A stretch of 64,000 nt of DNA from NCBI RefSeq assembly GCF_038050375.1, contig NZ_CP150886.1:4939318-5003317 (forward strand), given 5' to 3'. Both the position numbers and the translations under genes were made by a program. Positions 19,167 to 28,321 of this stretch are shown one piece after another (position 1 is the first letter of the stretch; each line of letters starts with the position of its first letter). The notes below the pieces were generated by a model, which worked only from the letters and a program-made list of their open reading frames with translations, was not told the DNA's origin and made no database searches. This stretch comes from Okeanomitos corallinicola TIOX110. GTDB lineage: Bacteria; Cyanobacteriota; Cyanobacteriia; Cyanobacteriales; Nostocaceae.

Positions 19167-19820
19167 TTAAATGGTAGTTTCTAATGCTGATCTCAATTCT
19201 TTGAGGATTGAACTAATTTCCATGAAAGTCTCATCTTGAGATAGTTTTTGCAGTGTACCGCCATTGTTTTCTTTAACGAGTAGATTATATTCGTCAATAG
19301 CTGCACTCAATTTATTCACGTCTACAAATAATGGATCCTCAGTGTCAGATTTTCCAACTACTGTAACACACTCGGATAATTTGACGAGGAAAACCTCTAT
19401 GCGTGTTTCTTGTACACCGTAACTCACCCAATCTTGTTTGGTTTTTTCAGTAAAACTGACAACATTTTTTCCTCTTCTGGTAAAGAGTTCACGGACTTGA
19501 ATTCTCTGAGAGGAAGCAGTAGAAGATTCATCAAATAAAGATGTGGCAAATTTATTTAATGCTACTTGAATTGTTCTTGTGACTGTCAGGATTATTTCAC
19601 CATTTCTAGAGTCAGCAGAAACTCTTACACCTTCAACTCTGGTGGTGACATTAGGGGTAATCACAGTAGTATCAAAGGTGTCTCCAAGAGTACCAGATGA
19701 TTCGGAAGTTGTTCCGGGAATTACATCTTTACCAGCTTGTGCTGTGAGAGGGAAACCTACCAAGGAGCTTAGTATTATTGATGCTATACCCAAACGGATA
19801 GCAGTTTTTTGGTTAATCAT
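19167..19820 (-). CDS. Exported small protein (paralogue of 16378-17121)
   Basis: 217 aa with a clear signal peptide (MINQKTAIRLGIAS, cleavage near AQAG). It lacks the SPSKGQAGSGSGG repeats of its paralogue but keeps the C-terminal helix pair: LSAAIDEYNLLVKE and LSQDETFMEISSILKELRS versus LNEAINLYNEIVME and LSQNSEFVEIGQALKELRS. A beta-rich middle (RVEGVRVSADSRNGEIILTV) is specific to this copy. It follows the barrel-like gene 19885-21138 by 64 bp, probably in one transcript. Function unknown. Confidence 0.75.
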   Translation of the reverse strand: MINQKTAIRLGIASIILSSLVGFPLTAQAGKDVIPGTTSESSGTLGDTFDTTVITPNVTTRVEGVRVSADSRNGEIILTVTRTIQVALNKFATSLFDESSTASSQRIQVRELFTRRGKNVVSFTEKTKQDWVSYGVQETRIEVFLVKLSECVTVVGKSDTEDPLFVDVNKLSAAIDEYNLLVKENNGGTLQKLSQDETFMEISSILKELRSALETTI

Positions 19821-19884
19821 GATTTTTCCTTAATTGATTCTGGGGAAGTGGAAATGTTAAAAAACCCTAGTCTTGGAAAAGATA

Positions 19885-21138
19885 TTAAAAGTTGATGCTG
19901 TAACCTGCTGTCAAACTAAACCCAGATTCATCCATGTTATCGGTGACATCGGTAAAGATAGTATTGATGACTATAGGTGTATTTTCAAAAGGAGCAAAGG
20001 AAGCACCAACGTTGAGAGCGCGGCCTGTCCAACTGCTAATAAAAGAAGCCTGGGGAATGAATCTATAACCTACACTACCAAAGAAGTTGGGGTCGTTTTC
20101 TTGTGCTGCTCTTGCACCTTTGGATCTATAACTACCGCTACCCAAACCCAGAGAAACGGTAAGTTTATCTAGTCTTTGAGTGACTACACCATAAATTGTT
20201 TCTAGGTTATTGTCTGCTTCTCCCCATTTAATTGCGTTTGACCAACCTACGGCTACTGCTGTATTGCTGGTGAGGTATCTGTGTAGTTTTAATCCTACTG
20301 TTCCGCTTTCTGCAAAGTCGCCAAAATTTGGTTCTTGGCCACCAACACTAAGGATATTGACGGAAACTTCTAAACCTGCTGCTTTGACTGCATCTCCTAA
20401 ACCAAAACCTACGGAGAAAGAACCATCCACATCACCATCAAAGGGAAAGTATAAACCACCACCAATAAATGCTTGTCGCCAACTGGCACCATAAGCAGTG
20501 GGAGTACCTGCGCTGGAAGCAGGAGCGCCAATAATGCGGGTTGTACCAGTTTCTACGATGGGTTCTATTAATAGTTCTTCCCGTAGTCTGTTGGTTTCGT
20601 CAAAGGAGTCACCGACACCAGTGGATGGATCTACTTGGGCAATTTCTTGAGGTTTTTTAATTTGCTTGGCAGATGTTTGAGTGGATTTTTTGAGGGTTTC
20701 AACTACCTTTGAGGATAATTCTATTTCCGAAATAGTTTCCGGTGCTGGGGATAATTTCAAGGATGGGTGAATTTGAAAAGATGCAGTTTGAGGTGCTTGG
20801 TTGATAGCTTCGGATAGTTTGGCTTCTGAATCGCTTGTTAATTCGTTGGTTAGATCAGCAGCAGTAGGATTATTACCCGCGAATGCTGGATTAATGCCAA
20901 TGAGTGTAGATAAAATTAAGAGTTTTAGTGTATTAGCACTTAAAGTCTTGATCCTATTAGGCGTAATTGGAGAAATGTTGTTGGTATTCAATGCTTTGAT
21001 CCTCACACTTTTTTTACCATTCAATAGTTCAATAATACAAGTTACTAGACTTCTTGGTGATAGGGGAAGGAAAATGCAACTTTTACTAATGCACCAGAAC
21101 ATTCTAAGTACAAATACTGATTTAGAACTGGATTGCAA
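19885..21138 (-). CDS. Exported beta-strand-rich protein (paralogue of 17423-18613)
   Basis: 417 aa. The hydrophobic N-terminal export segment ends near NPAFAG (about residue 87 from the listed start, so a later start such as the Met before KTLSAN is possible). A polar helical linker precedes a C-terminal beta-rich, glycine-rich domain ending in SLTAGYSINF. It matches the 17423-18613 product in order and spacing of strands. An outer-membrane or envelope location is inferred from the ending; function is unknown. Confidence 0.7.
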   Translation of the reverse strand: MQSSSKSVFVLRMFWCISKSCIFLPLSPRSLVTCIIELLNGKKSVRIKALNTNNISPITPNRIKTLSANTLKLLILSTLIGINPAFAGNNPTAADLTNELTSDSEAKLSEAINQAPQTASFQIHPSLKLSPAPETISEIELSSKVVETLKKSTQTSAKQIKKPQEIAQVDPSTGVGDSFDETNRLREELLIEPIVETGTTRIIGAPASSAGTPTAYGASWRQAFIGGGLYFPFDGDVDGSFSVGFGLGDAVKAAGLEVSVNILSVGGQEPNFGDFAESGTVGLKLHRYLTSNTAVAVGWSNAIKWGEADNNLETIYGVVTQRLDKLTVSLGLGSGSYRSKGARAAQENDPNFFGSVGYRFIPQASFISSWTGRALNVGASFAPFENTPIVINTIFTDVTDNMDESGFSLTAGYSINF

Positions 21139-21333
21139 CCAAGTGGTTTTGATATCTGTTATATGGTAAAAATTTAATTTTGACCAGTATGGAAAATAAT
21201 GTCTTGTCTATTTTGGATTTGAGATTTTTCAGTATAAATACGTTGGTATATGTAGTATAAGCTAAAACAAATTGTTGTTAAGACTAATAATTTGTTTAAT
21301 AAAAAATTAACTTTTTGTCCGTAATCTAACACA

Positions 21334-21352
21334 CACGGGTAAGATACCCGTG
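21334..21352. terminator. Hairpin, probable terminator
   Basis: Perfect stem CACGGGTA/TACCCGTG with a 3-base loop, 38 bp beyond the 3' end of the ferredoxin-like gene. Confidence 0.55.
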
Positions 21353-21389
21353 CAATCTCTACAATAAGAGTTTTACTATTTATGTTGTT

Positions 21390-21938
21390 TTAGATGAAGT
21401 AGTTTTCTAACAAAGAGGCGATCGCATCTGGATGAACTTTTGTATATTGTTTTTTACCTAGCTTCACAACACAGTTAGGTGCGCTGCCACAGGTGTTTTG
21501 ACAACCAGTGTGTTCAATTTCTACCTTGTGTAATAATCCGCGATCGCACAAAGTTTTTTCTAACTCTGATAATAAACTTTTACCACCTCGTTTTGCACAA
21601 CCAGATTTGTGACAAACCATGATTTTAGCTTTTGTTTGCTGTATTTCAAAATGTACAGGACAAAAACCGATAGGTTGAACATGATAAGCAGTGAGTTTAA
21701 GTTTATGCTTACGAAGATTTAATTGACTAATACCACCAACATGAATTTGTTCACCAGGAAATAGAGAATTAGCCAAAGATAAACGTAAATCTTTAGGGAT
21801 TTTAATTTTCAATTTTCCTGAAGGAATACTTAAACGTAAATGTTTAGGTTTTCGAGCTTTTTTCCCAACAAAACCTAAAAACTGACCTTCAATATTTAAT
21901 TCTGATAACACCAGATATTTTTCACCCATTATATTCAC
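21390..21938 (-). CDS. (2Fe-2S) thioredoxin-like ferredoxin domain protein
   Basis: 182 aa. Residues 1-95 form a small basic beta domain (FLGFVGKKARKPKHLRLSI, PKDLRLSLANSLFPGEQI). Residues about 105-182 form a thioredoxin-like 2Fe-2S ferredoxin with cysteines in VCHKSGCAKRGG, HTGCQNTCG and the APNCVV segment. It sits downstream of nifT, as a similar gene does in the nifVZT cluster of Anabaena PCC 7120. A role in electron transfer to nitrogenase or its assembly is plausible but not shown. Confidence 0.8.
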   Translation of the reverse strand: MNIMGEKYLVLSELNIEGQFLGFVGKKARKPKHLRLSIPSGKLKIKIPKDLRLSLANSLFPGEQIHVGGISQLNLRKHKLKLTAYHVQPIGFCPVHFEIQQTKAKIMVCHKSGCAKRGGKSLLSELEKTLCDRGLLHKVEIEHTGCQNTCGSAPNCVVKLGKKQYTKVHPDAIASLLENYFI

Positions 21939-22040
21939 CCTAAACAGAAGATAGAAAGCGATAAGGGTTTAGCATTGCTAAACCCCTACTGATTACTCAG
22001 TGCCGATCAACGAATACTGAGATAAATTACTGAGATAAAG

Positions 22041-22244
22041 TTAGGAAAGACGTTTAGCTTCCACCGTTAGAGGTAATTTTTCCTTGGGTGGGATTTCGCT
22101 AAATTCTAATTCCCAACCATTAGCAAGAGTAAGAACTTTACCTGCATCACCATCTACCTGTTTCACAACTTCTTCTTCTAAGTCTTTTTTAGGGACATAA
22201 GCTACCAAAGTTCCCGCATCATTCATCCGTAACATTACTTTCAT
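22041..22244 (-). CDS. nifT: NifT/FixU family protein
   Basis: 67 aa, the normal NifT length. It begins [24 protein letters not shown] and contains ANGWELEF, both family features. The biochemical role is not known; it is a conserved accessory of nitrogenase clusters. The start overlaps the end of nifZ by 26 bp. Confidence 0.92.
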   Translation of the reverse strand: MKVMLRMNDAGTLVAYVPKKDLEEEVVKQVDGDAGKVLTLANGWELEFSEIPPKEKLPLTVEAKRLS

Positions 22245-22509
22245 TTAGTTTTTCCTCAGCAGATTCTAGTTCTCTTTTCCGGCAACCGATAATGTACCCT
22301 GTATCTAAAAAATGCACAGCATAGATATAGTAGGCTTGTAAAAAAGTTCCTATACTTGCTACATAACCAACATCGCCAATTTTTGCTAAAACTTCTCCAA
22401 TTTCTCGACCAGGAAAAGTACCATCATTTTTGATAAGTTTCTTGATTCGGACTTTTTCACCAATTTCAAAAATTGGCGGAGAATCTATTTCTATTTCATC
22501 GCGTTGCAT
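22219..22509 (-). CDS. nifZ: NifZ nitrogenase maturation protein
   Basis: 96 aa from the start at 22509 (MQRDEIEID); an upstream in-frame ATG lies at 22527. It contains the NifZ segments [34 protein letters not shown] and YAVHFLDTG. NifZ helps mature the second P-cluster of the MoFe protein. The start overlaps the end of nifV, indicating coupled translation in nifV-nifZ-nifT. Confidence 0.92.
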   Translation of the reverse strand: MQRDEIEIDSPPIFEIGEKVRIKKLIKNDGTFPGREIGEVLAKIGDVGYVASIGTFLQAYYIYAVHFLDTGYIIGCRKRELESAEEKLNESNVTDE

Positions 22510-23638
22510 GGGAATACCTCTGTTCACGGACTAAATTCACAAGTTCTTCTGTGGTGAGATTACGTTTTTTTAGTGTTGATTCATGACGGACTGCATTTAA
22601 CACAGATTGGGTTGCTTCTGGATTCAAAAAGATACCATTCTGTGCTAATAAATTAGACAATAAATGCCTTCCAGAATGTTTACCTATTACTAAACGACGT
22701 TCCCAACCTACTGCTTCTGGTAAATAAGGTTCATAGGTTTCTGGGTTTTTCATCACCCCATGAGTATGAATTCCAGACTCGTGAGTAAAGGTATTTTCAC
22801 CGACAATTGCTTTCCAGGGAGGAACATTTGCACCGGCAGCATGAGCGACTAATTTAGACAGTTTCAACAAATGTTGAGTATCAATGTCCAAATCAATTTT
22901 GTAGATACATTTGAGAGCCATGATAACTTCTTCTAAAGCGGCGTTTCCTGCTCTTTCACCTAAACCATTGACGGTGGTATTTACAGAAACAGCACCAGCT
23001 TTAAGACCGGCAATTGCGTTAGCTGTTGCCAGTCCAAAATCATTATGAGTGTGAATCTCTACAGGAATTGATAAAATAGATACTAATTGTTTAACTTTCA
23101 GGTGAGTTCCGAAGGGATCAAGAACGCCAACGGTATCACAAAAACGAAATCTAGATGCACCCCATTCTTGGGAATATAAAGCTACATCTTCGAGAAAACT
23201 AGGATCTGCTCTAGAAGAATCTTCTCCTCCCACTGCAACCCAAAGACCATGATCAAGAGCAAAGTTAATACAGTCTTTTAATCGTTGCAAACTGACTCGC
23301 CATTGACTATGAAATTTAGCAGCAATTTGAATACCAGAAACGGGAATAGCAATATGTACTCTTTTTAATCCACAAGCAATAGAGGCTTTTATATCAGAGA
23401 TTACAGCGCGATTCCAACCTAGTAATTTAGCATCTAAATCTAAATTGTTAATGGTTGTAATGGCATTAATTTCTTCTTGCCCCATAGCAGGAATACCTAC
23501 TTCTAATTCAGGTACACCAATGGCATCAAGAAATTTAGCGATCGCCACTTTTTCTTGTAAGTTAAAGGCAACTCCTGCTGCCTGTTCTCCATCCCGCAAT
23601 GTAGTATCATTAATAATGATTTTGCTCATCTCAAACAT
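22496..23638 (-). CDS. nifV: Homocitrate synthase
   Basis: 380 aa; [16 protein letters not shown] at the fourth codon (23629) is the more likely start. It condenses acetyl-CoA with 2-oxoglutarate to homocitrate, a component of FeMo-cofactor. The TIM-barrel residues are visible: [37 protein letters not shown] and [13 protein letters not shown], followed by HESGIHTHG and GKHSGRH. It is first in nifV-nifZ-nifT. Confidence 0.93.
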   Translation of the reverse strand: MFEMSKIIINDTTLRDGEQAAGVAFNLQEKVAIAKFLDAIGVPELEVGIPAMGQEEINAITTINNLDLDAKLLGWNRAVISDIKASIACGLKRVHIAIPVSGIQIAAKFHSQWRVSLQRLKDCINFALDHGLWVAVGGEDSSRADPSFLEDVALYSQEWGASRFRFCDTVGVLDPFGTHLKVKQLVSILSIPVEIHTHNDFGLATANAIAGLKAGAVSVNTTVNGLGERAGNAALEEVIMALKCIYKIDLDIDTQHLLKLSKLVAHAAGANVPPWKAIVGENTFTHESGIHTHGVMKNPETYEPYLPEAVGWERRLVIGKHSGRHLLSNLLAQNGIFLNPEATQSVLNAVRHESTLKKRNLTTEELVNLVREQRYSHATR

Positions 23639-23942
23639 ACCTCTAGCAGAGTTTTTACTGTAAGTATTCAGCGGTTAATATCTAGCTTTTTAACTGTGAA
23701 TCTAAAAAGCATTAATTGATCATCTATTGATTGATCAAATCTTTTTAACCATGAATTATTACTAATTACTAATACCCTTTAAGGCTATAATTTCTAGAAT
23801 TCATAGAGATTAAATAAATATTAAACTTTTCTAGATAACAGCTAAAAATGCCACCAGTTATTAGAGGATGTTTATAATATTTAATTATTGATCAATAACT
23901 CACACCACATCTGTATGATAGGAGACTAAAATTTAGTATCGT
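23639..23942. other. Intergenic region upstream of nifV
   Basis: Non-coding, AT-rich. A TTGATCA-type word recurs near 23716, 23731 and 23887. It should hold the nifV promoter; no recognised regulator site can be named. Confidence 0.35.
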
Positions 23943-24062
23943 TTAAGAATGTTTTTTCTTCTTTTGATTAGGAGTCTCAACAAATAGCCAGTAGCTAATA
24001 TAGCTATTAGTAATTCCTGTAAGTAATAGGATACTTAATCCGGCAATTAAACTAGCAATCAT
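23943..24062 (-). CDS. Small single-pass membrane protein (39 aa)
   Basis: A 39-codon frame starting ATG at 24062. It encodes a hydrophobic segment (IASLIAGLSILLLTGIT) then a short turn and a basic tail ending KKKKHS. It lies between nifV and the DUF2949 gene on the same strand, 24 bp after the latter, so it may belong to the same transcript. Composition and position support a real small membrane protein, but no family is recognised. Confidence 0.5.
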   Translation of the reverse strand: MIASLIAGLSILLLTGITNSYISYWLFVETPNQKKKKHS

Positions 24063-24086
24063 AGTATTTACCTAATGGTTAAAAAT

Positions 24087-24284
24087 TCAAGAGTGTTCTA
24101 CTAACCAATCAAAAATCTTTTCTAACTGCTCTAAATCAATGAAACCATACTGCCAAAGCAACATTGGTATGGGGCCTTGATCAAATTCACGATGTCGCAA
24201 GGCAACAGCAATATCTGCTTGAGGAAGTTCCAATTCATTGTGTAGAAAGTGGAGTAATTTATTATCGCTGCTACGGTTTACCAT
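24087..24284 (-). CDS. DUF2949 family small protein
   Basis: 65 aa (LLHFLHNELELP, FDQGPIPMLLWQYGFIDLEQLEKIFDWL), a compact helical protein conserved in cyanobacteria and found near nifP/nifV in heterocyst formers. Function unknown. Confidence 0.75.
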   Translation of the reverse strand: MVNRSSDNKLLHFLHNELELPQADIAVALRHREFDQGPIPMLLWQYGFIDLEQLEKIFDWLVEHS

Positions 24285-24567
24285 AATTTGACTTTGAAAA
24301 TGTGACAGTAGATCAGATTAAATGAAAAACTAATATTCCTATATTTAACAGGTAATTTCACTCTGTATAGGCAGAGAAAATGTCAGAGAATTTGAGATTT
24401 AGCAGAGTGAGTGAAACCTAAGCTTAGGTTAAAATCCTTCAGTCTGCAAGGTTTTTTGTGAGTAAACAATAACTTAGATTTTGCAGAGGACAAATACAGA
24501 TTGGATCATGAATTTACATCTGTTATTGTATTGATTAGACATTTGATAATTTGCAAATTGTTATCAT
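24285..24567. other. Intergenic region
   Basis: No gene seen. Contains the presumed promoter of the DUF2949 gene. No strong hairpin was found. Confidence 0.35.
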
Positions 24568-24801
24568 TTACTCAATAGTTTGACTCCAACAAACTTCTAA
24601 CCATGCCAGCAATTCACAACGGGAAGCTATAAATTGCATGACTGTACTGTGAACAAGCATTGCTTCTTGTAAAGTATTTACTTGTACTCGTAAAGAACCA
24701 TCCGCAGGACAGGAACAAGTAATCATTAAATCTTGCAAACGGTGATAAACTTGCCATCTATCGCTGAGAGGAATATCTAAAATTTGTTCATTTGAGAACA
24801 T
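24568..24801 (-). CDS. Small conserved protein next to nifP
   Basis: 77 aa, starting 3 bp after the nifP stop, so surely co-transcribed. It is a mixed helical/strand cytosolic protein with a Cys pair (TCSCPADGSLRVQVNT). A gene of this size follows nifP in other heterocystous cyanobacteria. Function is unknown; a link to nitrogen fixation is inferred from the operon. Confidence 0.75.
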   Translation of the reverse strand: MFSNEQILDIPLSDRWQVYHRLQDLMITCSCPADGSLRVQVNTLQEAMLVHSTVMQFIASRCELLAWLEVCWSQTIE

Positions 24802-24804
24802 AGT

Positions 24805-25536
24805 TTAATGATCCTCATGTTGCTGATGATTATTTATGGTTTGCAGTTGTTGTTCTAGTTTTTCAATTCTCGAAAGCAAAGAACGAATGATACCTGCTTC
24901 TACATCCGGTAATTTGCCATGTTCCAAAGGAGAAATACGTTTATTTTGTTTTTGGGAAATAATCCGTCCAGGAATACCAACTACGGTAGAATCTGGAGGA
25001 ACATCCCGTAAAACTATTGAACCTGCACCAATTCGCACGCGATCGCTAATTTGAATATTTCCTAATACTTTCGCACCCGCACCCACAACTACATGATTTC
25101 CCACAGTAGGATGACGTTTACCGCTTTCTTTCCCTGTTCCACCGAGAGTTACACCTTGATAAATCAGTGTATAATCACCGACAATGGCAGTTTCTCCAAT
25201 GACAACTCCCATACCGTGATCAATAAATACACCTTTACCAATTTTTGCCCCTGGGTGAATTTCAATACCTGTAAAAAATCTTCCCAAATGAGAAATTAAA
25301 CGGGGAATAAAACCCACTTTGCGGATGTGTAACCAATGTGCAAAACGGTGGCAACATAAAGCATGAAAGCCAGGATAACAAAAGATTATTTCTAACCAAT
25401 TGCGTGCGGCCGGATCACGCTCAAAAATAATCCGAAAATCACTCATTAATGGCTCAAATAAATCGCCAGAGAGTATATTTTTCTGCGAGTCTGTATTTGC
25501 AGTTTGGGTTTTGAGACTGTCTAGAGACTGTTGCAT
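24805..25536 (-). CDS. nifP: Serine O-acetyltransferase (NifP/CysE)
   Basis: 243 aa. It transfers acetyl from acetyl-CoA to serine, the first step of cysteine synthesis, which feeds sulfur to nitrogenase metal clusters. The N-terminal helical domain ([18 protein letters not shown]) is followed by the left-handed beta-helix with hexapeptide repeats ([43 protein letters not shown]). The last 40 residues form a helical tail. It leads an operon with the 77-aa gene. Its upstream region shares a 38-base arrangement with that of nifB. Confidence 0.9.
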   Translation of the reverse strand: MQQSLDSLKTQTANTDSQKNILSGDLFEPLMSDFRIIFERDPAARNWLEIIFCYPGFHALCCHRFAHWLHIRKVGFIPRLISHLGRFFTGIEIHPGAKIGKGVFIDHGMGVVIGETAIVGDYTLIYQGVTLGGTGKESGKRHPTVGNHVVVGAGAKVLGNIQISDRVRIGAGSIVLRDVPPDSTVVGIPGRIISQKQNKRISPLEHGKLPDVEAGIIRSLLSRIEKLEQQLQTINNHQQHEDH

Positions 25537-26230
25537 CGTTACTGTCTGGTTTAAAGAGCCAAGTTGTATTTTTATGCTTATACCAGATGACTCAAAAGCA
25601 AAGGAAAATGCACATATGGATTAGATTTATTGAATTTATTATGTTTGCACTCAAAGGTTGAATATCCTATTTAATATAACTTTACATTTTTTATGAGGAT
25701 AGGGGTACTAGATTTTTATCACAGGGGTATTGGTATTTCTGGGGGTAGGGTCGCAGCTTTTTTGTACTCAAGATAAATCTGTTTGCCTGGGATATTTGCA
25801 GCAGTTTAGGCAAGATATTTTTAGCTATATTAAGTTGTACTCATTGACCCAGAAAAGTCATGTTGATGACAGTAAATATGGGCTTTGTGTATTTGCTATT
25901 ACTATTATTAGTTTAGAGTTTTGGTAGTTAAAATCTTGGTTTCTTTATTTTGTTTTAGGATTTTTTGTTTGTAGGTGGGAAGGGGGATATCGGGGGATTA
26001 GAAAATATTTGATACATAATGAGAGGCTTTTCAAACATCCTCTAAGGTAAAACAGGATTTTTTACTTTCGCGTATGGGGAATTGATTGCATATCTGCACG
26101 TCTGTAGCTGGCGGGAGACATTTTTTAATTAGAATATTGAGTATAAGATAAGACTCGATCTATGTTTTATCGTGATGTGAGGGTTGTAAATCCTCCGTAT
26201 CTAATATTTCAAAAAAAAGTTCGCTGTTGG
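25537..26230. other. nifP upstream region
   Basis: About 690 bases with no supported gene; short frames here lack ribosome sites. The segment 25701-25738 resembles one upstream of nifB. The right part merges into the structured region of the retron-like locus. Confidence 0.5.
25701..25738 (-). promoter_or_regulatory. Candidate nif regulatory element (nifP copy)
   Basis: Read in the nifP direction it begins AAATACNNNTACCC and ends CTAGTACCCCT with an A-rich centre. It matches the nifB upstream copy (30988-31025) at 25 of 38 positions without gaps and in the same orientation to its gene. It lies 165 bp before the nifP start. CnfR is the known activator of nifB and nifP in cyanobacteria; that this is its site is inference. 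Confidence 0.45.
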
Positions 26231-26590
26231 CGAAACTATTTTACAAGACTATGTTATAGTAACTTTGGTCGGGTTAAAGGAGATATTTGTCACTCACTGG
26301 ATCGCTCACTACGATCTGAGGAAGATTTATAATCTTCTACCGTATTTTGTCACTAACAGTCAGTGAACATACTTCGTCAGCTACTCAACGGTAAACGACT
26401 TAAGGGCGTAAACTCAACTGAGATAAGCAATGAAGCAAGACTACTGAAGGAGCAGTGTACAATCGCAGCCAAGGCAAAGCGGCTGCGCCAAGTATAAGGA
26501 GGATTAAAACTGCCGTTCTCCGGGTTTGTTTAAGGCAAAGCTTATTCGCGTTCAGCGCATAAGTGTAATCAAACCCATAGGTAAAGAGGT
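26219..26590 (+). ncRNA. Candidate retron msr-msd non-coding RNA region
   Basis: A non-coding stretch upstream of a retron-type operon with many hairpins: GTTCGC/GCGAAA at 26219, ACTAT/ATAGT near 26251, GATCG/CGATC near 26300, GAAGAT/ATCTTC near 26321, TCACT/AGTGA near 26349, CGCAGCC/GGCTGCG at 26464-26488, and a long imperfect hairpin at 26522-26578 (GGGTTTG ... CAAACCC with inner CTTAT-CGC/GCG-ATAAG). Short stems followed by a long stem fit the msr then msd order. The terminal a1/a2 inverted repeats and the branching guanosine could not be assigned, so boundaries are approximate. Confidence 0.5.
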
Positions 26591-26595
26591 TCAAT

Positions 26596-26754
26596 ATGAA
26601 CAATCAACTTCCCGACAAACGGCAGGAGCAGTTGAAAAAGCGTAAAAGCAAGCGGTGGCTGAAGTGGCTCCGTAAACCTAAAACGCTTCGTCTGTTGTTT
26701 CAAATCGGTCAAGTCATTTTCAAACTACTGAAGTGGCTATTCGATTGGTTTTAG
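26596..26754 (+). CDS. 52-aa basic amphipathic peptide in the retron-like locus
   Basis: Begins ATG at 26596 with AGAGG 6 bases upstream, a strong ribosome site. The first half is very basic (KRQEQLKKRKSKRWLKWLRK), the second half hydrophobic (LLFQIGQVIFKLLKWLFDWF). It lies between the structured RNA region and the XRE gene. The composition resembles small membrane-active toxins, making it a candidate effector held in check by the retron. No family is recognised; function is inferred only from composition and place. Confidence 0.6.
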   Translation: MNNQLPDKRQEQLKKRKSKRWLKWLRKPKTLRLLFQIGQVIFKLLKWLFDWF

Positions 26755-26817
26755 GACTAGACTGCTAACTCTTCTATACTACTTTTGAGCAAACCCTACA
26801 GCTAAGGAAGACTGATT

Positions 26818-27126
26818 ATGTTAAATGAGGCTTTAAGGTTGATGAGGGTATTTTATGATTTGCGACAAAAGGAGTTAGCGGGGAAACTAGGAATATCTAA
26901 GTCATATATTTCCGAGATTGAATCAGGGAAAAAGATTCCAACGCTTGATTTACTCAATCGTTATTCGGAGTTTTTTGATATACCTGTTTCATCGATTATG
27001 TTCTTTTCCGAGAGCTTAAATAAAGATGTGAAAACAGAAAAATTGAGGACGTTTGTATCTTCTAAAATTATTGCAATCCTCAATTTCATTGCTGAAAGGT
27101 CTGGTCATGCTTATGCCGAAGAGTAA
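26818..27126 (+). CDS. XRE-family helix-turn-helix regulator
   Basis: 102 aa. The N-terminal helix-turn-helix (RQKELAGKLGISKSYISEIE) has the Cro/CI fold and the C-terminal 40 residues are unassigned. AAGGA lies upstream. Its 3' end overlaps the start of the reverse transcriptase gene by about 20 bp, indicating coupled translation. Likely a regulator or DNA-binding partner of the retron. Confidence 0.82.
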   Translation: MLNEALRLMRVFYDLRQKELAGKLGISKSYISEIESGKKIPTLDLLNRYSEFFDIPVSSIMFFSESLNKDVKTEKLRTFVSSKIIAILNFIAERSGHAYAEE

Positions 27127-28021
27127 AAAAACAAAGTATAAATTAGACCAATCACCTTTCTATTATTTGCAAACCAAGAAAAAGCTTGCAAACCTCCTGA
27201 ACTTAAAACTCACCAATCTCAAACAACTTACTCTGTCTAAGGATTTATATACAGAGAAAGAATTTTTTGACCCACAGAGAAATAAACCTCGTCTTGTGGA
27301 AAAACCAAAACCTGAACTAAAGCAGGTTCAGAAATGTATTGAAGAACTTTTGAAGCGCATAGAAATCCCGAACTACATTCATGGACCAGCGAAGGGATGT
27401 TCTTATGTTAGTAATGCAAAGGCTCACATAAACAGTCTTGAAGTAAGAAGTCTTGACATCAAGAAGTATTTTCCATCTACAGCATCAAAACGCATTTATT
27501 GGTTTTTCCATAAACGGATGAAATGTTCTTCGGATGTCGCTGGGATTTTAACAAAACTTTCAAGCTACAAAGAGCATTTGCCCACTGGAAGTCCGTTAAG
27601 TCCGCTCTTGTCTTACTTTGCCCATATAGATATGTGGGAAGAGATCAATGAGATTGTTGAACTAGCAGGTTGCACTCTCACTGTTTATGTGGATGATGTT
27701 ACAATCTCTGGAACTCATGTAAGCGATAAACTAATTTGGCAAATTAAAAAGAAGTTTCATGGTTACGGATTACTCAGTAACGATACAAAAGAAAAAGACT
27801 ACAGAGGCAAAAAATCATCTGAAGTAACCGGGGTCATTATTAAAAAAGGTATTTTAAAGCTACCTAACCGACAACATAAAAAAATGTATGAGATTAGGAA
27901 AGAAATTTGTGCAGAGCCAGATATTCATAAGCGTAATAAATTGCAGGAACAGTTGAAGGGATTGAGATCAAACGAAAGGCAAATCAAGAATGCTAATGAT
28001 ATTCAGGCAGATAAAACTTGA
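27107..28021 (+). CDS. Retron-type reverse transcriptase
   Basis: 304 aa from ATG at 27107, which has AAAGG 7 bases upstream; the frame is open to 27053. Retron hallmarks are present: NAKAH (NAxxH, residues 103-107), the motif A aspartate in LDIKKYF (117), YVDD (194-197) as the catalytic pair, and VTG (240-242). GSPLSPLLSYFA corresponds to RT motif B. There is no maturase or endonuclease domain, excluding a group II intron protein. Retron RTs make msDNA from an adjacent RNA and act in anti-phage defence together with an effector. Here candidate partners are the XRE protein and the 52-aa peptide. Confidence 0.88.
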   Translation: MLMPKSKKTKYKLDQSPFYYLQTKKKLANLLNLKLTNLKQLTLSKDLYTEKEFFDPQRNKPRLVEKPKPELKQVQKCIEELLKRIEIPNYIHGPAKGCSYVSNAKAHINSLEVRSLDIKKYFPSTASKRIYWFFHKRMKCSSDVAGILTKLSSYKEHLPTGSPLSPLLSYFAHIDMWEEINEIVELAGCTLTVYVDDVTISGTHVSDKLIWQIKKKFHGYGLLSNDTKEKDYRGKKSSEVTGVIIKKGILKLPNRQHKKMYEIRKEICAEPDIHKRNKLQEQLKGLRSNERQIKNANDIQADKT

Positions 28022-28145
28022 ATACATGGAATGAAATATGCTGTATTAATTGTACGGTAAGTTAGATACGTGAGTAAATCAGAATTAAAAGAAAATAATC
28101 TTTCTGCACCGTAACCCACCATTTACCACCAATCCCAAATTTTTA

Positions 28146-28287
28146 TTAATACAATTCTAAACAATCCAGATTTGGATTATCAGGCAATGTTTGAATTACC
28201 TCCACCCCAGAACGCAGTAGAGATTCAACCTCTTTTGTTGGTGCATTTCCACAGCGTAACCATATAACTTTAGGTGGAGAACCATAC
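28146..28287 (-). pseudogene. Remnant of a DUF5615-type toxin gene
   Basis: The reverse strand encodes about 45 residues (PPKVIWLRCGNAPTKEVESL ... ending CLELY then stop) resembling the C-terminal end of DUF5615 PIN-like proteins. The N-terminal half, with the catalytic acidic residues, is missing. Confidence 0.5.
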
Positions 28288-28321
28288 AAACGGTTTCTCT
28301 ATGTATAAAAGATAAAATGAA

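Noticed and set aside
26400-26603. Minus-strand 67-aa frame in the retron-like region
   Set aside because: It lies across strong hairpins, has no ribosome site and conflicts with the well-supported 52-aa peptide leader.
27107-28021. Group II intron maturase or diversity-generating reverse transcriptase
   Set aside because: There is no maturase or endonuclease domain, no template/variable repeat pair was noticed, and the NAxxH and VTG retron motifs are present.
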